Assembly (NCBI GenBank): GCA_007922305.1
Contig: ML677385.1
Span: 6,350,336 to 6,414,335, forward strand
Direction: 5' to 3'
Origin: Dermatemys mawii
Lineage: Eukaryota > Chordata > Testudines > Dermatemydidae
Length of the DNA: 64,000 bases
A model generated the notes under the pieces. The model ran no database searches. It saw nothing but the letters and a program-made list of their open reading frames with translations, and had not been told where the DNA came from. A program made the position numbers and the translations under genes. Positions 43,028-55,062 of the stretch are shown one piece after another; the stretch's first letter is position 1; each line of letters opens with the position of its first letter.

Positions 43028-44239
43028 AGCCCACGTTTGAATCCTGATAGGCTAACCTTCAGAGGTTAATAAAATCATTTTCAGTAATTTAAGGACTGGA
43101 AAAAAAATCCTTTGGCTGAGACCTGCCTGCTCTCCAGGGACATGAAAGATTCTGAGGCACTTTTGTAAAAGTGGAGGTTTGTCCCAGTATCCTTGGTCAA
43201 AATGCTTCACTGTGTGCTGGCTGTCTACATGGCGGCAGTCCTCCCACTGCAGAAGTGGCTGTGTTTCAGTGTAGGTACAGTGCAGTATAGTTTGTCGAGT
43301 ATCTTGTGATTCTTCAGGATGGAAGGCATTCTGTACATGTGATTGATATGACTGTTATTACCTTGCTTGGGTCCCCAGTAAAATGAATCTGGTGGTCTCA
43401 GACATCAGTCTGAACAAGGCATTTGCCCACATCATACAGCTCGCATGCCATGCTCTGAAAAGAGCAAGGATGTCGATAGCTAGCAAAATTGAGTTGTCCA
43501 GCCACAGAGTTTGGCCCCAGCCCTACCATCAGCTCTATGTCAGTCAAACCTTATGCCTATGTGGAATCCTGCTGTGCTCAGTGGAGCTCTGCCCATGTGT
43601 GGGTCAAATTGCATGCTCAGGGCTTCAGCATGGAACCTTCTGTGTAGTACACGGGCCCTGCTAGCCCTGGCTTTAGCCAACAGAGTTAGTCTTCATTTCT
43701 TCATAACCCACTGTATTTTTAAAATTCTAATGATAAGCTGTCTGGGAGAAGGCTGTCATCAGAAAAGAAGAATGAAGTAGATGTGAACTGGCAGGAGCTT
43801 TCACTGAGATTTCCTCCCCCTCCCCTTGTGCTCATAGAGTCTGCAGAACATTCTACGGGAGAATGGGAGATACAGGAAGATGAGAATTTCGTGACAAGTT
43901 GTCACATTCTGTGCATACATTTTTGTAAAGTGGGAGGCGCTGGTGGTGGGAGGAGATGTTAGGCCACTCAGTGATAATCCTGGAAGGTTTAGAAGACTTT
44001 ACACGGCCTTTATGAGCGTCCCTTGGATGGAATAAACATCGTCTTTCCAGCATGATTCCTGCGCGATGCATATAGTCCACGCATTTTTCTGGTAAAGGTG
44101 CCTGTAAAAAAACGACAGCCAGACAACACTCCCAGTACTAATATGAGTCCCTTTTCCCCTCCCCATTTTCACTGGCAGATCCATCATCCTTCTGCAGCAC
44201 GAAATAACGCCAGAAGCAAACATAATACTCAGCACTTCT
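43028..44239. other. Non-coding, no feature recognised
   Basis: No gene or clear repeat is seen. The frames at 43383-43780 overlap each other and have no domains. Confidence 0.45.
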
Positions 44240-44445
44240 TTTTCTTCAGAGCACATCACATATATTAACTAATTTATCTTCACAGTACCCCTGTGAGGTA
44301 GGTCAGTTGTTACCCTCTCTGCCTGTGTTTTTCACTCTGTAAAAATAAGGGTAAGTGCCTTATTTTCTGAGGTTCTGGGCATCTACCATTCTAATTAAAA
44401 TCAATGGAGCTGTAGATGCTAAGCACAGTGAGTTAAAAACTAGGC
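44240..44445. repeat. MIR-like and hairpin fragments
   Basis: 44265-44340 has ATTAACTAATTTATCTTCAC and CCCTGTGAGGTAGGTCAG, a MIR-like block. 44370-44430 has GAGGTTCTGGGCATCTACC and its inverted partner GAGCTGTAGATGCTAAGCAC, related to the hairpin at 15735-15945. Confidence 0.5.
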
Positions 44446-44987
44446 CCTGACATCAGCGCCGGTGCAACCACTAGGTGAACTAGGTGGCCGTCTAGGGCGC
44501 CAAGTGGTTGGGGGCGCCAAAAAGCGTGCTCAGGGGAGGCAGTGGAGCAGAGATGAGCTGGGGCAGGGGGGCGTGGGGAGGGTGCCCACAGCAAGTAACG
44601 GGGGGTGGGGGGCGTGCAGAGGAACCGCTGCCTGCCCCAGCTCACCTGCACTCCGCCTCCTCCCCTGAGCACACCACCCCGTTCTGCTTCTCTCCTTCCC
44701 AGGCTTGCTGGGCCAAACAGCTGATTGGCGCCACAAGCCTGGGAGTCAGGAGAAGTGGAGCGTCGGCAGCGTGCTCAGGGGAGGAGGCGGAGTGGAGGTG
44801 AGCTGGGGCGGGGAGCTGCCACAGGGCTCCCAAGGTGATGGGTGGGAGAGAGGTCGGGAGCTGCCGCAGGGCTCCCTGGACGGGGGAGGAGATGGGGAGC
44901 TGCAGCAGGGCTCCCGGTGGGGGGGAACGCAAGGTGGAAGTTTTGCCTAGGGTGTGAAATATCCTTGCACCTGGCCCTGCCTGACAT
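44446..44987. mobile_element. hAT non-autonomous element (526 bp), perfect 8-bp duplication
   Basis: The element is 44454-44979. It starts CAGCGCCGGTGCAACC and ends CCTTGCACCTGGCCCTG, which is inverted. CCTGACAT is duplicated exactly at 44446-44453 and 44980-44987. The GC-rich interior repeats GTGCTCAGGGGAGG, GAGCTGGGGC and GAGCTGCCGCAGGGCTCCC, so several overlapping frames on both strands translate to similar Gly/Pro/Ser-rich strings. None of these is a gene. Confidence 0.92.
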
Positions 44988-44989
44988 TC

Positions 44990-45406
44990 CTAAGACCAGG
45001 GGAGGGCAGGGAGATACTATGAGAACCAGATTTAGAAATCAGATGCTCCTAGTTCTCAAGCCTGTGCTCTCTCCACCGCTCTATCAGGTACTGCTTCTAG
45101 AAGGTGGCATATCTGGGAAAGGCATTTCCAGTGTTGGCAACTCAGCATTTCCAGCAGAAGCCTGTTCCAGGGAGTAGTCCTCCAGCAGCTGCACTTTGAG
45201 GAGTTATATTAGTGTAGTGCAAAACATGTAACCTCTTCACCCTACTATGGGGGGTAGATATGGGGTCAAATGGTACCCTATGTGCTCTGTGTGTCAGCAT
45301 GCTCCCCTGCCTTTAGAGGTAGGTGGATTTTTGTTTAGCAGTAATGGGACCTCGCTGGAATACACATCATTGAACTAGATCAAAGGAGCTGACTTTTACT
45401 TTTCTC
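44990..45406 (+). repeat. MIR-like 3' fragment, then non-coding DNA
   Basis: 45010-45095 has CAGATGCTCCTAGTTCTCAA and GTGCTCTCTCCACCGCTCTA, the order of a MIR 3' end. It continues the MIR-like piece left of the hAT at 44454. The rest has no feature. Confidence 0.5.
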
Positions 45407-45615
45407 CAGGGGTGCGCTGCCCCCACTCCACCCACCCCTCAAGGTCCCACCCTCGCTCTGCCCCCTCTCTGAGGCCCCTGCCTGCCAGCTGTTCTCCACC
45501 TTCCTCCAAACTCCTCCCAAAGCTGCCATACAGCACTGGCTGGTGGTTGCTGAGCACCCACTATTTATTTTTCTGGTTACTCCAGCTTCAGAGCACTGTG
45601 GAAGAGGCACCTCTG
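45407..45615. mobile_element. Probable hAT-derived element
   Basis: It starts CAGGGGTGCGCTGCCCCC. A CCCCTCAAGGTCCCACCCTC interior and GAGCACCCACTATTTATTTT block follow, and it ends GAGGCACCTCTG, roughly inverted. Flanking duplications are not evident, so the right edge is less certain than for the other hATs. Confidence 0.55.
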
Positions 45616-48610
45616 GATAGAACTCCTCGCTGTAATCCCCCATCTTTACTTCATGACATGCATTCTCTGGGCAAGAGGCACTCTGGAGAGGGAATAGGAA
45701 TGGCTGGGGCCCACAAGAGGATTTCTGGCTGAGTGGGAGCTCCAGCTCCACTATGTCTTGTCGGGGTGAATTCTTGCCATGTTTTGCACAATGGGGAGCT
45801 CCGTGCACTCACCCCACTTGTGTACCCACCCACGCAGGGGCTGGCCAGACTCTGGCCCTTTATTTTTATTGTACAAGTATCTAAGCTGCCCAGGCCTGTC
45901 GTTTTCCTGCTGATGTCGATTTTCCCACCAGCAGAGAGCAATGAGCAGAGTGGGAGGTTAGAATGCAGATGTGCAGGGCCCCTCAATGGGCTGCCCTGCA
46001 GCCCTTTGCACTGGCAGATGTAAGGCCCCCAGGAACAGGACACTGAGACAACTCTGCATTGCCTCTGAAAAGGTCCCTGACGCTGAGGAACCCACAGCAA
46101 GAGAAGACGGTCCAATAAAAGCTCTTACCTATACACTGCATCCCTGATACAGTGACATTCCAGGTGAATTAGGTGTCCGTGTAAGGGGCATCAGGAGGTG
46201 TGGCCAGAGTATCCCTATGCCCTTACTATTCCCTGTCTATTCAAGGCTCAGAGGGACCATGGCAGCCAGGGCACAAGTTAGGGCTCTCTTAACCAGGTCC
46301 AGGGCCTGAGCTGGCCACAGCATACCATGAACAGTGGCGCTGCAAGCCATCTCCCCTTGATCTCTGCACCAAACTTAGTGCCAGCTGAGGGACACGTTCC
46401 TGTCGCATGCGGGATGGAGGGTGAGCTCCCTAATCAAAATACAAACCATGATCAAAATATTAAATTCTGCATTTTTACCCCTTTTCTTTGCTTGTCCGAT
46501 GAGGGGAGGAAGGCAGCTGCATTTTCATTTGCTGCATGTAAGTTAGAATTCATCTCAGGAAAACAATGATTTCCCAGGGTCTAGGAGTAAAGTTCATTAT
46601 ATTATATGGCCACACCTCACCAAGGCTGTGCTGTGCAGAACCTGGAGTAAGCAAGTGTCTGGTATCAGGGTCAAGTCAGTGTGCCCTACGTGACCACCGT
46701 AATTCAATCTAGCATTCTACCTGTCTAAGAAAGCGTGTTGTATGGACATCAGATTTTACAGCTCTTCAAGGAAGATGATAAAACATGGTTTATTGACACA
46801 CCCCGAGGTCCTTTCCAAATTAAAATTCTAAACATTTATTTTTCTTTTGGGGTGTCTCATCAAACCTCTGTGCAGTTAACACACACTGGCTAAAGCTCTC
46901 TTTCTCCTTCATAAAAGAGCAGCTTTAGTTTTGTTTCTTTCTTCGTCTAATGATTTAGATGAAATATTTAAGCTCTCCAGTGTAAATCCCTTTGGAGCCT
47001 CAGTCACAAGGTTATGTAGCTTTGCTGTGGGGCAGGTGTGTGTATGTGTGATATGGATTAACATAGAACCGCAGCCCACCTAGAATTCCACCTTTCCCTG
47101 CTTGCAGATTGGTTCCCAGGTCCAGCTTTCCAGGAGCTGATTCGTGCAGGCTTGGAAGTAACCAAACTGTGGCAGCGGCTTCCATTCAGACTGAAGATAC
47201 CCAGCAACCAGCTCAATAGGTTGCTATAGCCGTCAAAGTCCTCTGGTGAGGAGCAGTGAAGTGAAGAAAAACAAAGACTATTCCACTGCTGCTACAGCAG
47301 ACAATTGAGAGCAAAGAATCAGTCTTGTGTGGGCGTGACAGGGGAGAGAAAAGAAAATCAGATGGTATTTTCTACAGCAAACTAAAGATTTAAATGGTTT
47401 CCTTCATTTTCTCCATAAAGAAAAGGAAAACGAATAGAACAAATATTGCATAGATTGTCTCTTCTTTTACAAAAAGAATAACTAGTAGCAGCTTCTTCCT
47501 CAGATTAACTTTTCAGATGGAAAGTCTTTTCTTTTTTTAAAGCAGTCCGTTCCGTTAACCCTGCTTGTCCCTGGTCTTCGTGGAAACATTTCTCTGGCTC
47601 CAGCAACCTAATAGGTTGATTGCTGAGCCTCTTCTATTTCATTTCCTTCTGATTGATTCTCAGGTCTGTGTAAACCATTCAGTGCAGCCACCAGCCCAGG
47701 AACAAAGCAGTAGCAGCTGAGGATGAAAATAGCTTCCATGAGCACTTAGTCGGGGAGTTCAAGCCTTTTTCCTGAACATAAGGTTGCTGCAGGCCTCTCT
47801 CACAAACACTTCTGTGTCTGGACAGTGCTGCTTTGGATTGTGGTCATTCTCAGGTCCAGGCTAGCACGTAATTGTGGGAGGCTTCAATGTCTTTGTGGTT
47901 TCCTACTTTGGGACTATGAAGGTCCAGTTTCCCCTCCAGCACAAGTCAGAACAGCCTCAGAGGACTGCAGAGTCTGGCCTACTTTGTCTGTAATAAGATT
48001 TATCAGTAATTTCCCACCATTCCTATCACTGGTTCAGCTCTACCTGTGGAAGCATCTAACCCTGTTCAAAGCAGCTCTGCCCAATAGGGTGCTGAAAACA
48101 ATTGATTGCACCTTATGCAGGAACTTCCCCCTGTTACCACAGTGCAGCTGCTCTAATGCCTGCCAGGGTTCAGAAAAGAAATGTCTGGTGTATTCCAGTC
48201 TGAGTCAGCTCAACACTTGCCGGGATACCCACTATATCCCTCTGGTACATTCTCCACTGCTTTTCTTGGACTGAAAAAAAACATTCCAAACTCTCTTGTG
48301 TCTCTCTAGCTACTGAGGCTAGACGGAGCTGTGTGTGAGGCACAGATTCTCTTACAGGGAATGTGTCTTGTAGAGCTAGCCCCGTGCATAGGATAGGAAG
48401 AGATTCTAGATTACAGTAGAGCATCATCAGGGAGCAAAGAGTTCTGGCTGGCGAGACACACTGCCCCAGGGGAGAGGACAAGCCATGGTACTAGGGAGTT
48501 CTGAGTGTACTGACCATGTGGGCCCAAAATCCTTCTGGGAAGGGACCTATAAGACTCTGCTCTTCCTAGAGGGAACAAGGAGTAGAACAGAAGATGGAGC
48601 AACCTAAGGC
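45616..48610. other. Non-coding, no feature recognised
   Basis: Three kilobases without recognisable gene or repeat. Frames of 142-154 codons at 45380-46115 (minus) and 149 codons at 47825-48274 (plus) lack domains and codon-level signals of a gene. 46790-47030 and 47520-47720 are complex and AT-leaning and could hold conserved elements, but I have no positive sign. Confidence 0.4.
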
Positions 48611-48618
48611 AGGGAGGT

Positions 48619-48752
48619 TAGGGTGACCAGATGCCCCGATTTTATAGGGACAGTCCTGATTTTGGGGTCTTTTTCTTATATAGGCTCCTATTACCACCCC
48701 CACCACCCCCAGCCCAGTCTTGACTTTTCACACTTGCTGTCTGGTCACCCTA
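48619..48752. mobile_element. hAT MITE of the TAGGGTGACCAGAT family (copy 2)
   Basis: It starts TAGGGTGACCAGATGCCCCG and ends GCTGTCTGGTCACCCTA, with perfect 13-base inverted ends TAGGGTGACCAGA. The interior TTTTATAGGGACAGTCC and TTTTTCTTATATAGGCTCC matches copy 1 at 9946-10068. The flanks no longer show a clear duplication. Confidence 0.85.
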
Positions 48753-51214
48753 ACACAGAGAGACATTTTGCCCAGAGTCTAGCACAATTGCTCCTGTATT
48801 CTCTCTATCATATAAAGCACAAGAGACAGTACAGATCACAGAAATCAACATACCCTACCTGCATTTCCCTTTCTCAGTTTCTTCACCACTCCAAAGCATT
48901 TTTTGGGTCAGGGTCAGCATCCCTCGGGTTGTCCAGAGACCTGCTGCTTCAGTGCATGGCTTGTGGGATAGACCATGAACCCTTCTTCCCCCTGGCTCAG
49001 CTTGTTTCCTTTGCCATTGACCAGTCTGACTCTTTACCCTGGCAGTCGCAGGGGCCATCTGGGTTCAGGAAAGCAGGCAGGACCCCCTGCCTGATGCAGG
49101 TAACGCCAATAGACCCAGTCATCGATGGAACCGGGGACCTCTGGAGCTTAGTGCATGAGCCTCTACAGCATGAACTAAAAGCCAGCTGGCTGTTAGCTAA
49201 GGCTGTAGAGCAGACTCATTTTATCTCTGTCTTTAAGTTGTTTCGGTGTCACTAGATAGGACAGAACAACACACCCAGAAGTTGTGTGGGTTACACAGGC
49301 TCCTACATGCTGGGTAGCATCTCCCTTCTGTTGAACTGGAGACAAAATAGACAAAAAGAAAGATCAGCTCCTGTCTCTCTATAACTTTTAGCTCTCTCTG
49401 TCAAGTGACACATCCTTGCCAGCTGTCCACATGGGCACAAACCCCTGCAGGGTGACTTCATTGCCAAGGTGACCTCTCCCCAGCTAAACCAGTTCTGCTA
49501 GTTGGGAGCCAGCCTATTGTTCAGCGCTATTCCATTTCAATGGCTGAGCATTTCAAATCAACAGCTCTCTTTTGATGTTCTTTTGCCACCAGTCATTGGA
49601 TTCTCACAGCCAAGCAAGGATGCAAAGAGACCCCAGAGAAGACAAAAGCCTGCCAGTTTAGAATGGAATTGACCACTGGTAAACAGAAATAGAATTCGTA
49701 ATCTCACACAGAATTCCTAGATTGTACAGAGGGATTCCCAAAATCATCACAGGAAGTTAATCTGAATTAACATATTGTGAAAAATTGATACTAAAATATT
49801 CCCCAGCCCACTAGGGCACCTTCTCTTCGGCCCACACCCTCAGAAAGCCTGGGAAAATAGACAGGCCTCACAACCTGCCCAGACGTTCAACAAAATCTGG
49901 CTCTGTCAGCCCAAGAGGGGAAGCAAATGGCAGAGCTGAGGGCAATCTCATGAGAAGGCCTTACCCTATCACAGACAAATGTGTTTGTGGCTTCAGCTTC
50001 CTACCGAAAATCTGAAGACAGACCTATCGCTGGGAGTTGTGCAGATTTACACAAGAGTGCCGTGATCTTGTAAAGATTTACTCTCATGAGTAACTTTTAT
50101 GCATGTGATTAATCTCTTTGGGAAGAATTTTCCCCTCCATTATGGCCTCCATACACTGCTGCATCGTCAGTCCGGGGCCATAAATGCTTTGCAGCCAGCC
50201 AGAGTGGAGGAGGGGAGAATTCCTTCAGAGCCGGCAGTACAAGACAGCTGTAGGCTGCCTTATGCAGGCCTTCTCATGTACGGGCCATGCTGGAAGGTGG
50301 CAGACAGACATGCCACCATGACTACTCTGTGGAGTTCAGGATTTTCAGAATTGTCGAGAGGCAGCCCAAGCAGGGGTGCTGTAAATAAAGTTATGAGTGA
50401 CACTTAAAAAACCCAACAACAACAAAAAAACCCAGCACCTGTTCTGCATAAATTACACACTGGGACTGTTTCAGCTTCTTCCCGCAGCCCAGAATCTCAA
50501 GGACGCAAAAGTAGCTATTCCTCCATGCATGGCACCTCTTGGAGGGACAGCATACAGTCTACTAGTCCCTTGAGTTCATGGGGAGGCCTCTTGTCCAATG
50601 AAGCCCAGAGCAGTTTTTCCATTGCTTTTAATAGAAACTGGGCCACTCAGTCCTATGTGTAAAATGACTCACGTGCAAGAGGAGGCACAGGTGTGTCCTG
50701 GAAGTCTGCGTGCCCACTGCAGCCAGTATGGCATGTTTTTATTTATTTTAATTGATACACAAATGTAAATAATTCTATTCACGGGTCTAGGTGCCCTTGG
50801 CAATATTTAATACCACAGTCAGCATTTAAAACTCTTTTAGTCACTGACCTAACCAACAATGGTTAAACTGAAACAAGCACCAATAAACCCTACAAGCCCC
50901 ACAGAATTAACCTCTTCCAACCCTTCCCTCTCCCCACCTCCACTTCCCTTCATATTCCTGACTCCTCTTTAAAAGCAAAGGATAAGAGATGGATTTTGTA
51001 GCATGTCTTGAAGGCCAGAAGGTTCAGCCTATTTTGGATCAAGGTACGGGGTCAGAGTCCCAAAACAGAACCCTCACTATGCAAAGAAGAATTGGACATG
51101 ACTAAACACCTGCTGTGAAAATCCCTGGAGTGCCCTAATTTACCATGAGCCCCTGCTGGATTGAACAAGAAGTGACTGTGTCAGCAAAGCCTTTGAGAAA
51201 TGTTGACCTAAGTG
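48753..51214. other. Non-coding, no feature recognised
   Basis: No gene is seen. The 210-codon plus frame at 48623-49255 starts inside the hAT MITE and has no domain, so it is most likely chance. An AACAACAACAAAAAAACCC tract near 50417-50435 may be a retroelement tail. Confidence 0.4.
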
Positions 51215-51310
51215 ACTACGCCCTGCTCACATAGTGAATCTGGAGAAGAGCTAGAACCCAGAAGTGTTGACCCCAATACCCCCTGCTCTTACCACTAGGT
51301 CACAATCCCT
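51215..51310 (+). repeat. MIR-like SINE fragment
   Basis: It contains TAGTGAATCTGGAGAAGAGC, TAGAACCCAGAAGTGTTGACC and CTGCTCTTACCACTAGGTC, in MIR 3' order. Confidence 0.55.
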
Positions 51311-52640
51311 AGCCAGCTGTGACTGCACAAACTACTTTAGTCACAGCCCTCTAACTAAAAAGAGGAACTGGTCCCTGAAGTGGCAGTTTAAGTCACAGAT
51401 CTTATACATTTTAAGTCATTTCTAATTCTTCAGAACTGGTTTTGCCACCTTATTTTCTATTAGAATATTACCAAAGTTGAAAATCTGACTTCTATTAACT
51501 CTATGGCAAAAGCAAGAAAAGAACTGCCCCTTAGTCTGCCTGAAAAAGAAAAAGAAAGTCTGGGAAAATAACCTGTATGCTTTGTGAGTAGCAGTAGAGT
51601 TTAATTTCATCTAAGGGACCCTACACTCGTAAAGCTTGAGAGCAAGTGCTGTAGTCATGCAGCCCCTGTGAGGAGATTGCAACCTTTGAGACCGTTGCCT
51701 TGTATTAGATATATAGTTCCCCCTACTGTTTTCAAAAGACATTTTAAATGCAGTGCCTCAGTAAACTTAGAAAGTAATGCCAACTGACCATAATGTCAGA
51801 ACAACGGTAAAATTATTAGCTGCCAGCAAAATGAAGGAAAGATTAGGAGGGAGTGATCTTTCTTTGCCATTTGTTGCAAACTATTAATGGCATCATATTC
51901 TACAGTACAACACAGTAAATGAATTTCAAGACAATATTCTGTAGTATTAAATTTATAAAATTAACAGTCCAACTTTACTGAAAGTGCAAAAACGTGTCAA
52001 TTTGAACAAGAGAGCCAACATGACTTCATGTTGCAGTTTGATGCGACTTTGACACAATCTAAATCCGAACCAGTGTTTTACAGACCCCAATGGCCAACAT
52101 TTTTATTTAACTTCAGATGGTTCCCTAAAGTGGGGCCAAAGAGCGTAATGATTTATCTTTGGTACAGTTTAGGAGCAATGTTTAATGTCCACATCCACCA
52201 GCTGCAAGTAATGTAAAATATGAAATGAAAGAGCCAGAACAAGGATGGTATTCGCCATGTAATTATATGGACAACATTCAGTCACTACCATCGTCTTTTT
52301 GGTTTCACAGGCTAATAAAGTTCAGCTGAAACTGAATCAGTTTCAGGCTTAAGATCCAATATTTTATCAGACAAGTAATGCAGCCGTCCTAGACTCATGC
52401 CAATGAAACCTTTATACTATCATCCTTTCTCTCTGTATCTATATATAGATCGAAATTTAAGAAATGGAGCTCATTTGATCCTTGTAACATAGACAAGAAT
52501 TTGGGTCCTGATTCTACTTGATTCTGCATGTGCTTACGTGCCTTTGAAATTAATAGCTTTGTTGTATCATGGGATTTGTTTGGTAACCACCGCACTAGAA
52601 TTTAGGGGAATATTTAGAATGAACTCCAGATGAGTACAAA
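51311..52640. other. Non-coding; 51780-52400 could hold conserved elements
   Basis: 51780-51960 (CCATAATGTCAGAACAACGG, AACTATTAATGGCATCATA) and 52230-52400 (ATTCGCCATGTAATTATATG, CTGAAACTGAATCAGTTTCAG, a perfect palindrome core) are complex, AT-rich and repeat-free. No gene is seen. The call is texture only. Confidence 0.25.
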
Positions 52641-52700
52641 GAATAGGAGTAGTCGTGGCACCTTAGAGACTAACAAATTTATTTAAGCATCAGCTTAAAT
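52641..52700 (-). mobile_element. Truncated copy of the hammerhead-bearing repeat
   Basis: GAGTAGTCGTGGCACCTTAG and AGACTAACAAATTTATTTAA are the reverse complement of the 3' half of the unit at 34803-34949. It breaks off after AGCATCAGCTT, so the stem II palindrome and CTGATGA box are missing. Confidence 0.65.
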
Positions 52701-53179
52701 AATTGATTGAGTACATTTCTTTACAAATGAGTTGGGGCCAAGGGAGTTGGGGGCACCTGGGGCATGCTAGTGGAAACTGGGGTTCAGGGAACTTATGGAG
52801 TCAGAGAGAGATCATGGAGCAGGCATGCAGGGGAGAGCTCTAGGCAGTGGTGGAGAGTAGAGGGGTGTGGGGGGGAGTCGAGGAGCAGGTGCACTGGGGA
52901 GTTGTAGCCTTCATATTTGTGCATTTACGGTTGACTTTTCACCCTGTAATTGTCATACACATTTTTGGGACGGTCGAGGGAGCTCAAAAACCAATAGCTG
53001 GACAGAAAAATCTGCATGGTTTATTCTTTATTTTTTTAAAAAAATCTCTTTATTTTTAGAACAATCTCATAAATTTTTGGGGATCTGACATGATTTTTTT
53101 AATTTTGGGGGTTGGTGATATTTTGAATGTTTCACATGGCTTTGTAGTTTATTACATGTATACCATCCGTCTCTCTCTC
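52701..53179. other. Non-coding, no feature recognised
   Basis: G-rich at 52760-52900, then T-rich. Frames at 52847-53088 have no domains. Confidence 0.4.
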
Positions 53180-53263
53180 TGCACAGATACTCAGCAATGA
53201 AACAGCCCCTTAGCCTGAGTCCCACAAGCTCAAATCAGCTGGCACAGGCCAGCCATGGGCATG

Positions 53264-54955
53264 TGTGACAGGATCTCCAGGGTACAACCTGGAACTGGGG
53301 TACCACTGAACCCTCTGGCTTACCAACCAGCACTCCCTCTGACACTGTGCTGCTGTGACAAGCTGCAAACCTCTCCAGGTACTGCACTTACACAGACATC
53401 CACTGGCAGGGACACACCCAACTGAGTTACATGAATGCTTCTCACAGCCACTCATGAACCAACAACAGAGACGCTTTAGCCAGTTCCCTTCAGCTCCCCA
53501 GCCTAGGCCCCCAGAGCTGTCATGTCCTGCCCTGATCAGAAGCCTGACCAGTGTAAGCTTATTACCCAAATGCCTGCTGCAACTATTCCTTAATTTATAT
53601 TCTTGGCCCATATGCCTGGCAGACTTGTCCAGGTGGGCTCTGCTGAGTCACAGTAAATGATCAGTTCCCATTGTGTGGTGCTTGCATAGTTGAGTTACGC
53701 AGTTGATTAATGGGTGGTCTGGTCAACACCCAGCTAAGCAAGGATACTTTGCATGCCACCGGCAAACTCAAGGATATTTCAGTAACAACCATACAGCACG
53801 ATCTCATAGCTTATACGCACTAATGATATACATACAGGAACTCCTCACTTAAAGTTGCCTGGGTTAACATTGTTTCGATGTTAAGTTGCTGATAAATTAG
53901 GGCACATACTCGTTTAAAGTTGTGCAATGCTCCCTTATAAAGTTTGGCAGCAGCCTGCTTTGTCCACCGCTTTCAGGAAGAGCAGCCCGTTCAACCTAGC
54001 TGGTGGGGGCTTAGAACCAGGGTGGACCGGCAGCCCCCCCGTCAGCTGCCCACTCCCGTAAGTTCCCTGTGTGGCAGCCGCCCAGCAGCTTATCAGCTGC
54101 TGGCAGTTCAGCTGTCCCTTCCCATGCTGCCATGTGCTGCTCCTGCCCTCTGCCTTGGAGCTGCTCCCGGGATCCTGCTGCTTGCTGTGGGGTAGGGGGA
54201 AGAGAGGGGGAAAAGGGAAGGACTAACGTCAGGGTGTTTCCCTCCCCCCGCGTCTGCATCCCGCTTACCCCTTCTCCATATAGAGCAGGATGGGAACACA
54301 CACCGAGAGAGACAGAGAGAGTTGGGGCAGCAGCTACTGTCTCAACTTCCTGATCCACTTAAAAAGAGAATGTCCTTAAGAGGTGGGGTCAGCATACTTA
54401 AAGGAGCAATGCACATCTCTCTCTCTCACACAGATGGTGTCTCTTTGTCTGCCATGCTGCCTTTTAGAATGTGAGGTTACATTAACAACAATGTGTTAAC
54501 CCTTGAGGGCTCAGCCAAAAGCTAGATCATCATTTATCAGTAAGGTATTCACTGGGAAATATCCCACTCTCTAACTTCACCACCTCAATAAGCTTCACAA
54601 TCATCATCGCTGTGTACTGTATTAAATTGTTTGTTTAAAATGTATTCTCTGTGTGTGTATATATAGTTTTTTTGTCTGGTGAAAATTTTTTCCCTGGAAC
54701 CTAACCCCCCCAATTTATATTAATACTTACAGAGAAATTGGATTTGCTTAACATCATTTCGCTTAAAGTCACATTTTTCAGGAACATAACTACAATGTTA
54801 AGCGAGGTGTTCCTGTATTTGGACAGAACCACAGGTTTAATCAATCAGATCATGACCTTTCATATGATACCTTACATGGCATGAAATATCGCAACCATAT
54901 ATAGATGATGAATATGGAGGTTACAGGGTGTCATTCTGAGGTACAATGTGTCACA
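53264..54955. mobile_element. LTR-like element (ends TGTGACAGG..TGTCACA)
   Basis: The outer ends TGTGACAGGATC and ACAATGTGTCACA form short inverted TG..CA termini. Without the nested element it is about 710 bp, solo-LTR size. It has no gag or pol. Flanks GGGCA and GGGTC suggest but do not prove a short duplication. A non-LTR DNA transposon with TGTGACA ends is the alternative. Confidence 0.4.
53833..54817. mobile_element. Tigger/pogo-like DNA transposon (981 bp) with TA duplication
   Basis: The element is 53835-54815. It starts CAGGAACTCCTCACTTAAAG and ends TTAAGCGAGGTGTTCCTG, with inverted ends CAGGAAC(T/A)CCTC(A/G)CTTAA. It is flanked by TA on each side (53833-53834 and 54816-54817), the Tc1/mariner/pogo signature. 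The TGCTTAACATCATTTCGC and GTTAACATTGTTTCGATG subterminal blocks are also inverted relatives. The GC-rich centre (54000-54300) holds only chance frames, so it is non-autonomous. Confidence 0.85.
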
Positions 54956-54978
54956 GGGTCTAACTGCATTATATAGAT

Positions 54979-55062
54979 ACCCTAAGTGACTTAGCAGCAC
55001 AAGTCTAAATGAAAGTCAATGGGACGCATGCTCCTAAATCACTTGGAAAATTTCACCCTTTG
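54979..55062. repeat. Short hairpin MITE
   Basis: AAGTGACTTAGCAGCACAAG and CGCATGCTCCTAAATCACTT are inverted with mismatches, around AAAGTCAATGGGA. Non-coding. Confidence 0.55.

Larger units (their letters stand above)
53180..54985. mobile_element. Fold-back element split by an LTR-like element split by a Tigger-like element
   Basis: The left part, AGCAATGAAACAGCCCCTTA and GCTGGCACAGGCCAGCCATG, matches the AATTAAACAGCCCCTTAGCC block of the fold-back element at 32552-33072. The right part, TCTAACTGCATTATATAGAT then ACCCTA, is its expected end. Between them lies an LTR-like element (53264-54955), which contains the Tigger-like element at 53835-54815. Confidence 0.6.

Noticed and set aside
44462..45177. 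Cluster of Gly/Pro/Ser-rich frames on both strands
   Set aside because: All lie within the hAT at 44454-44979 and reflect its internal GC-rich duplications.
45380..46115. Minus-strand frames of 142-154 codons
   Set aside because: Two frames overlap out of register with each other and with a plus frame, and the first begins in a hAT-derived fragment.
48611..48760. 8-bp duplication for the second TAGGGTGACC copy
   Set aside because: Flanks AGGGAGGT and ACACAGAG match at only 3 of 8 positions, so I do not claim a duplication there.
48623..49255. 210-codon plus-strand frame
   Set aside because: Its first 40 or so codons are translated hAT MITE sequence, and the rest has no recognisable domain.
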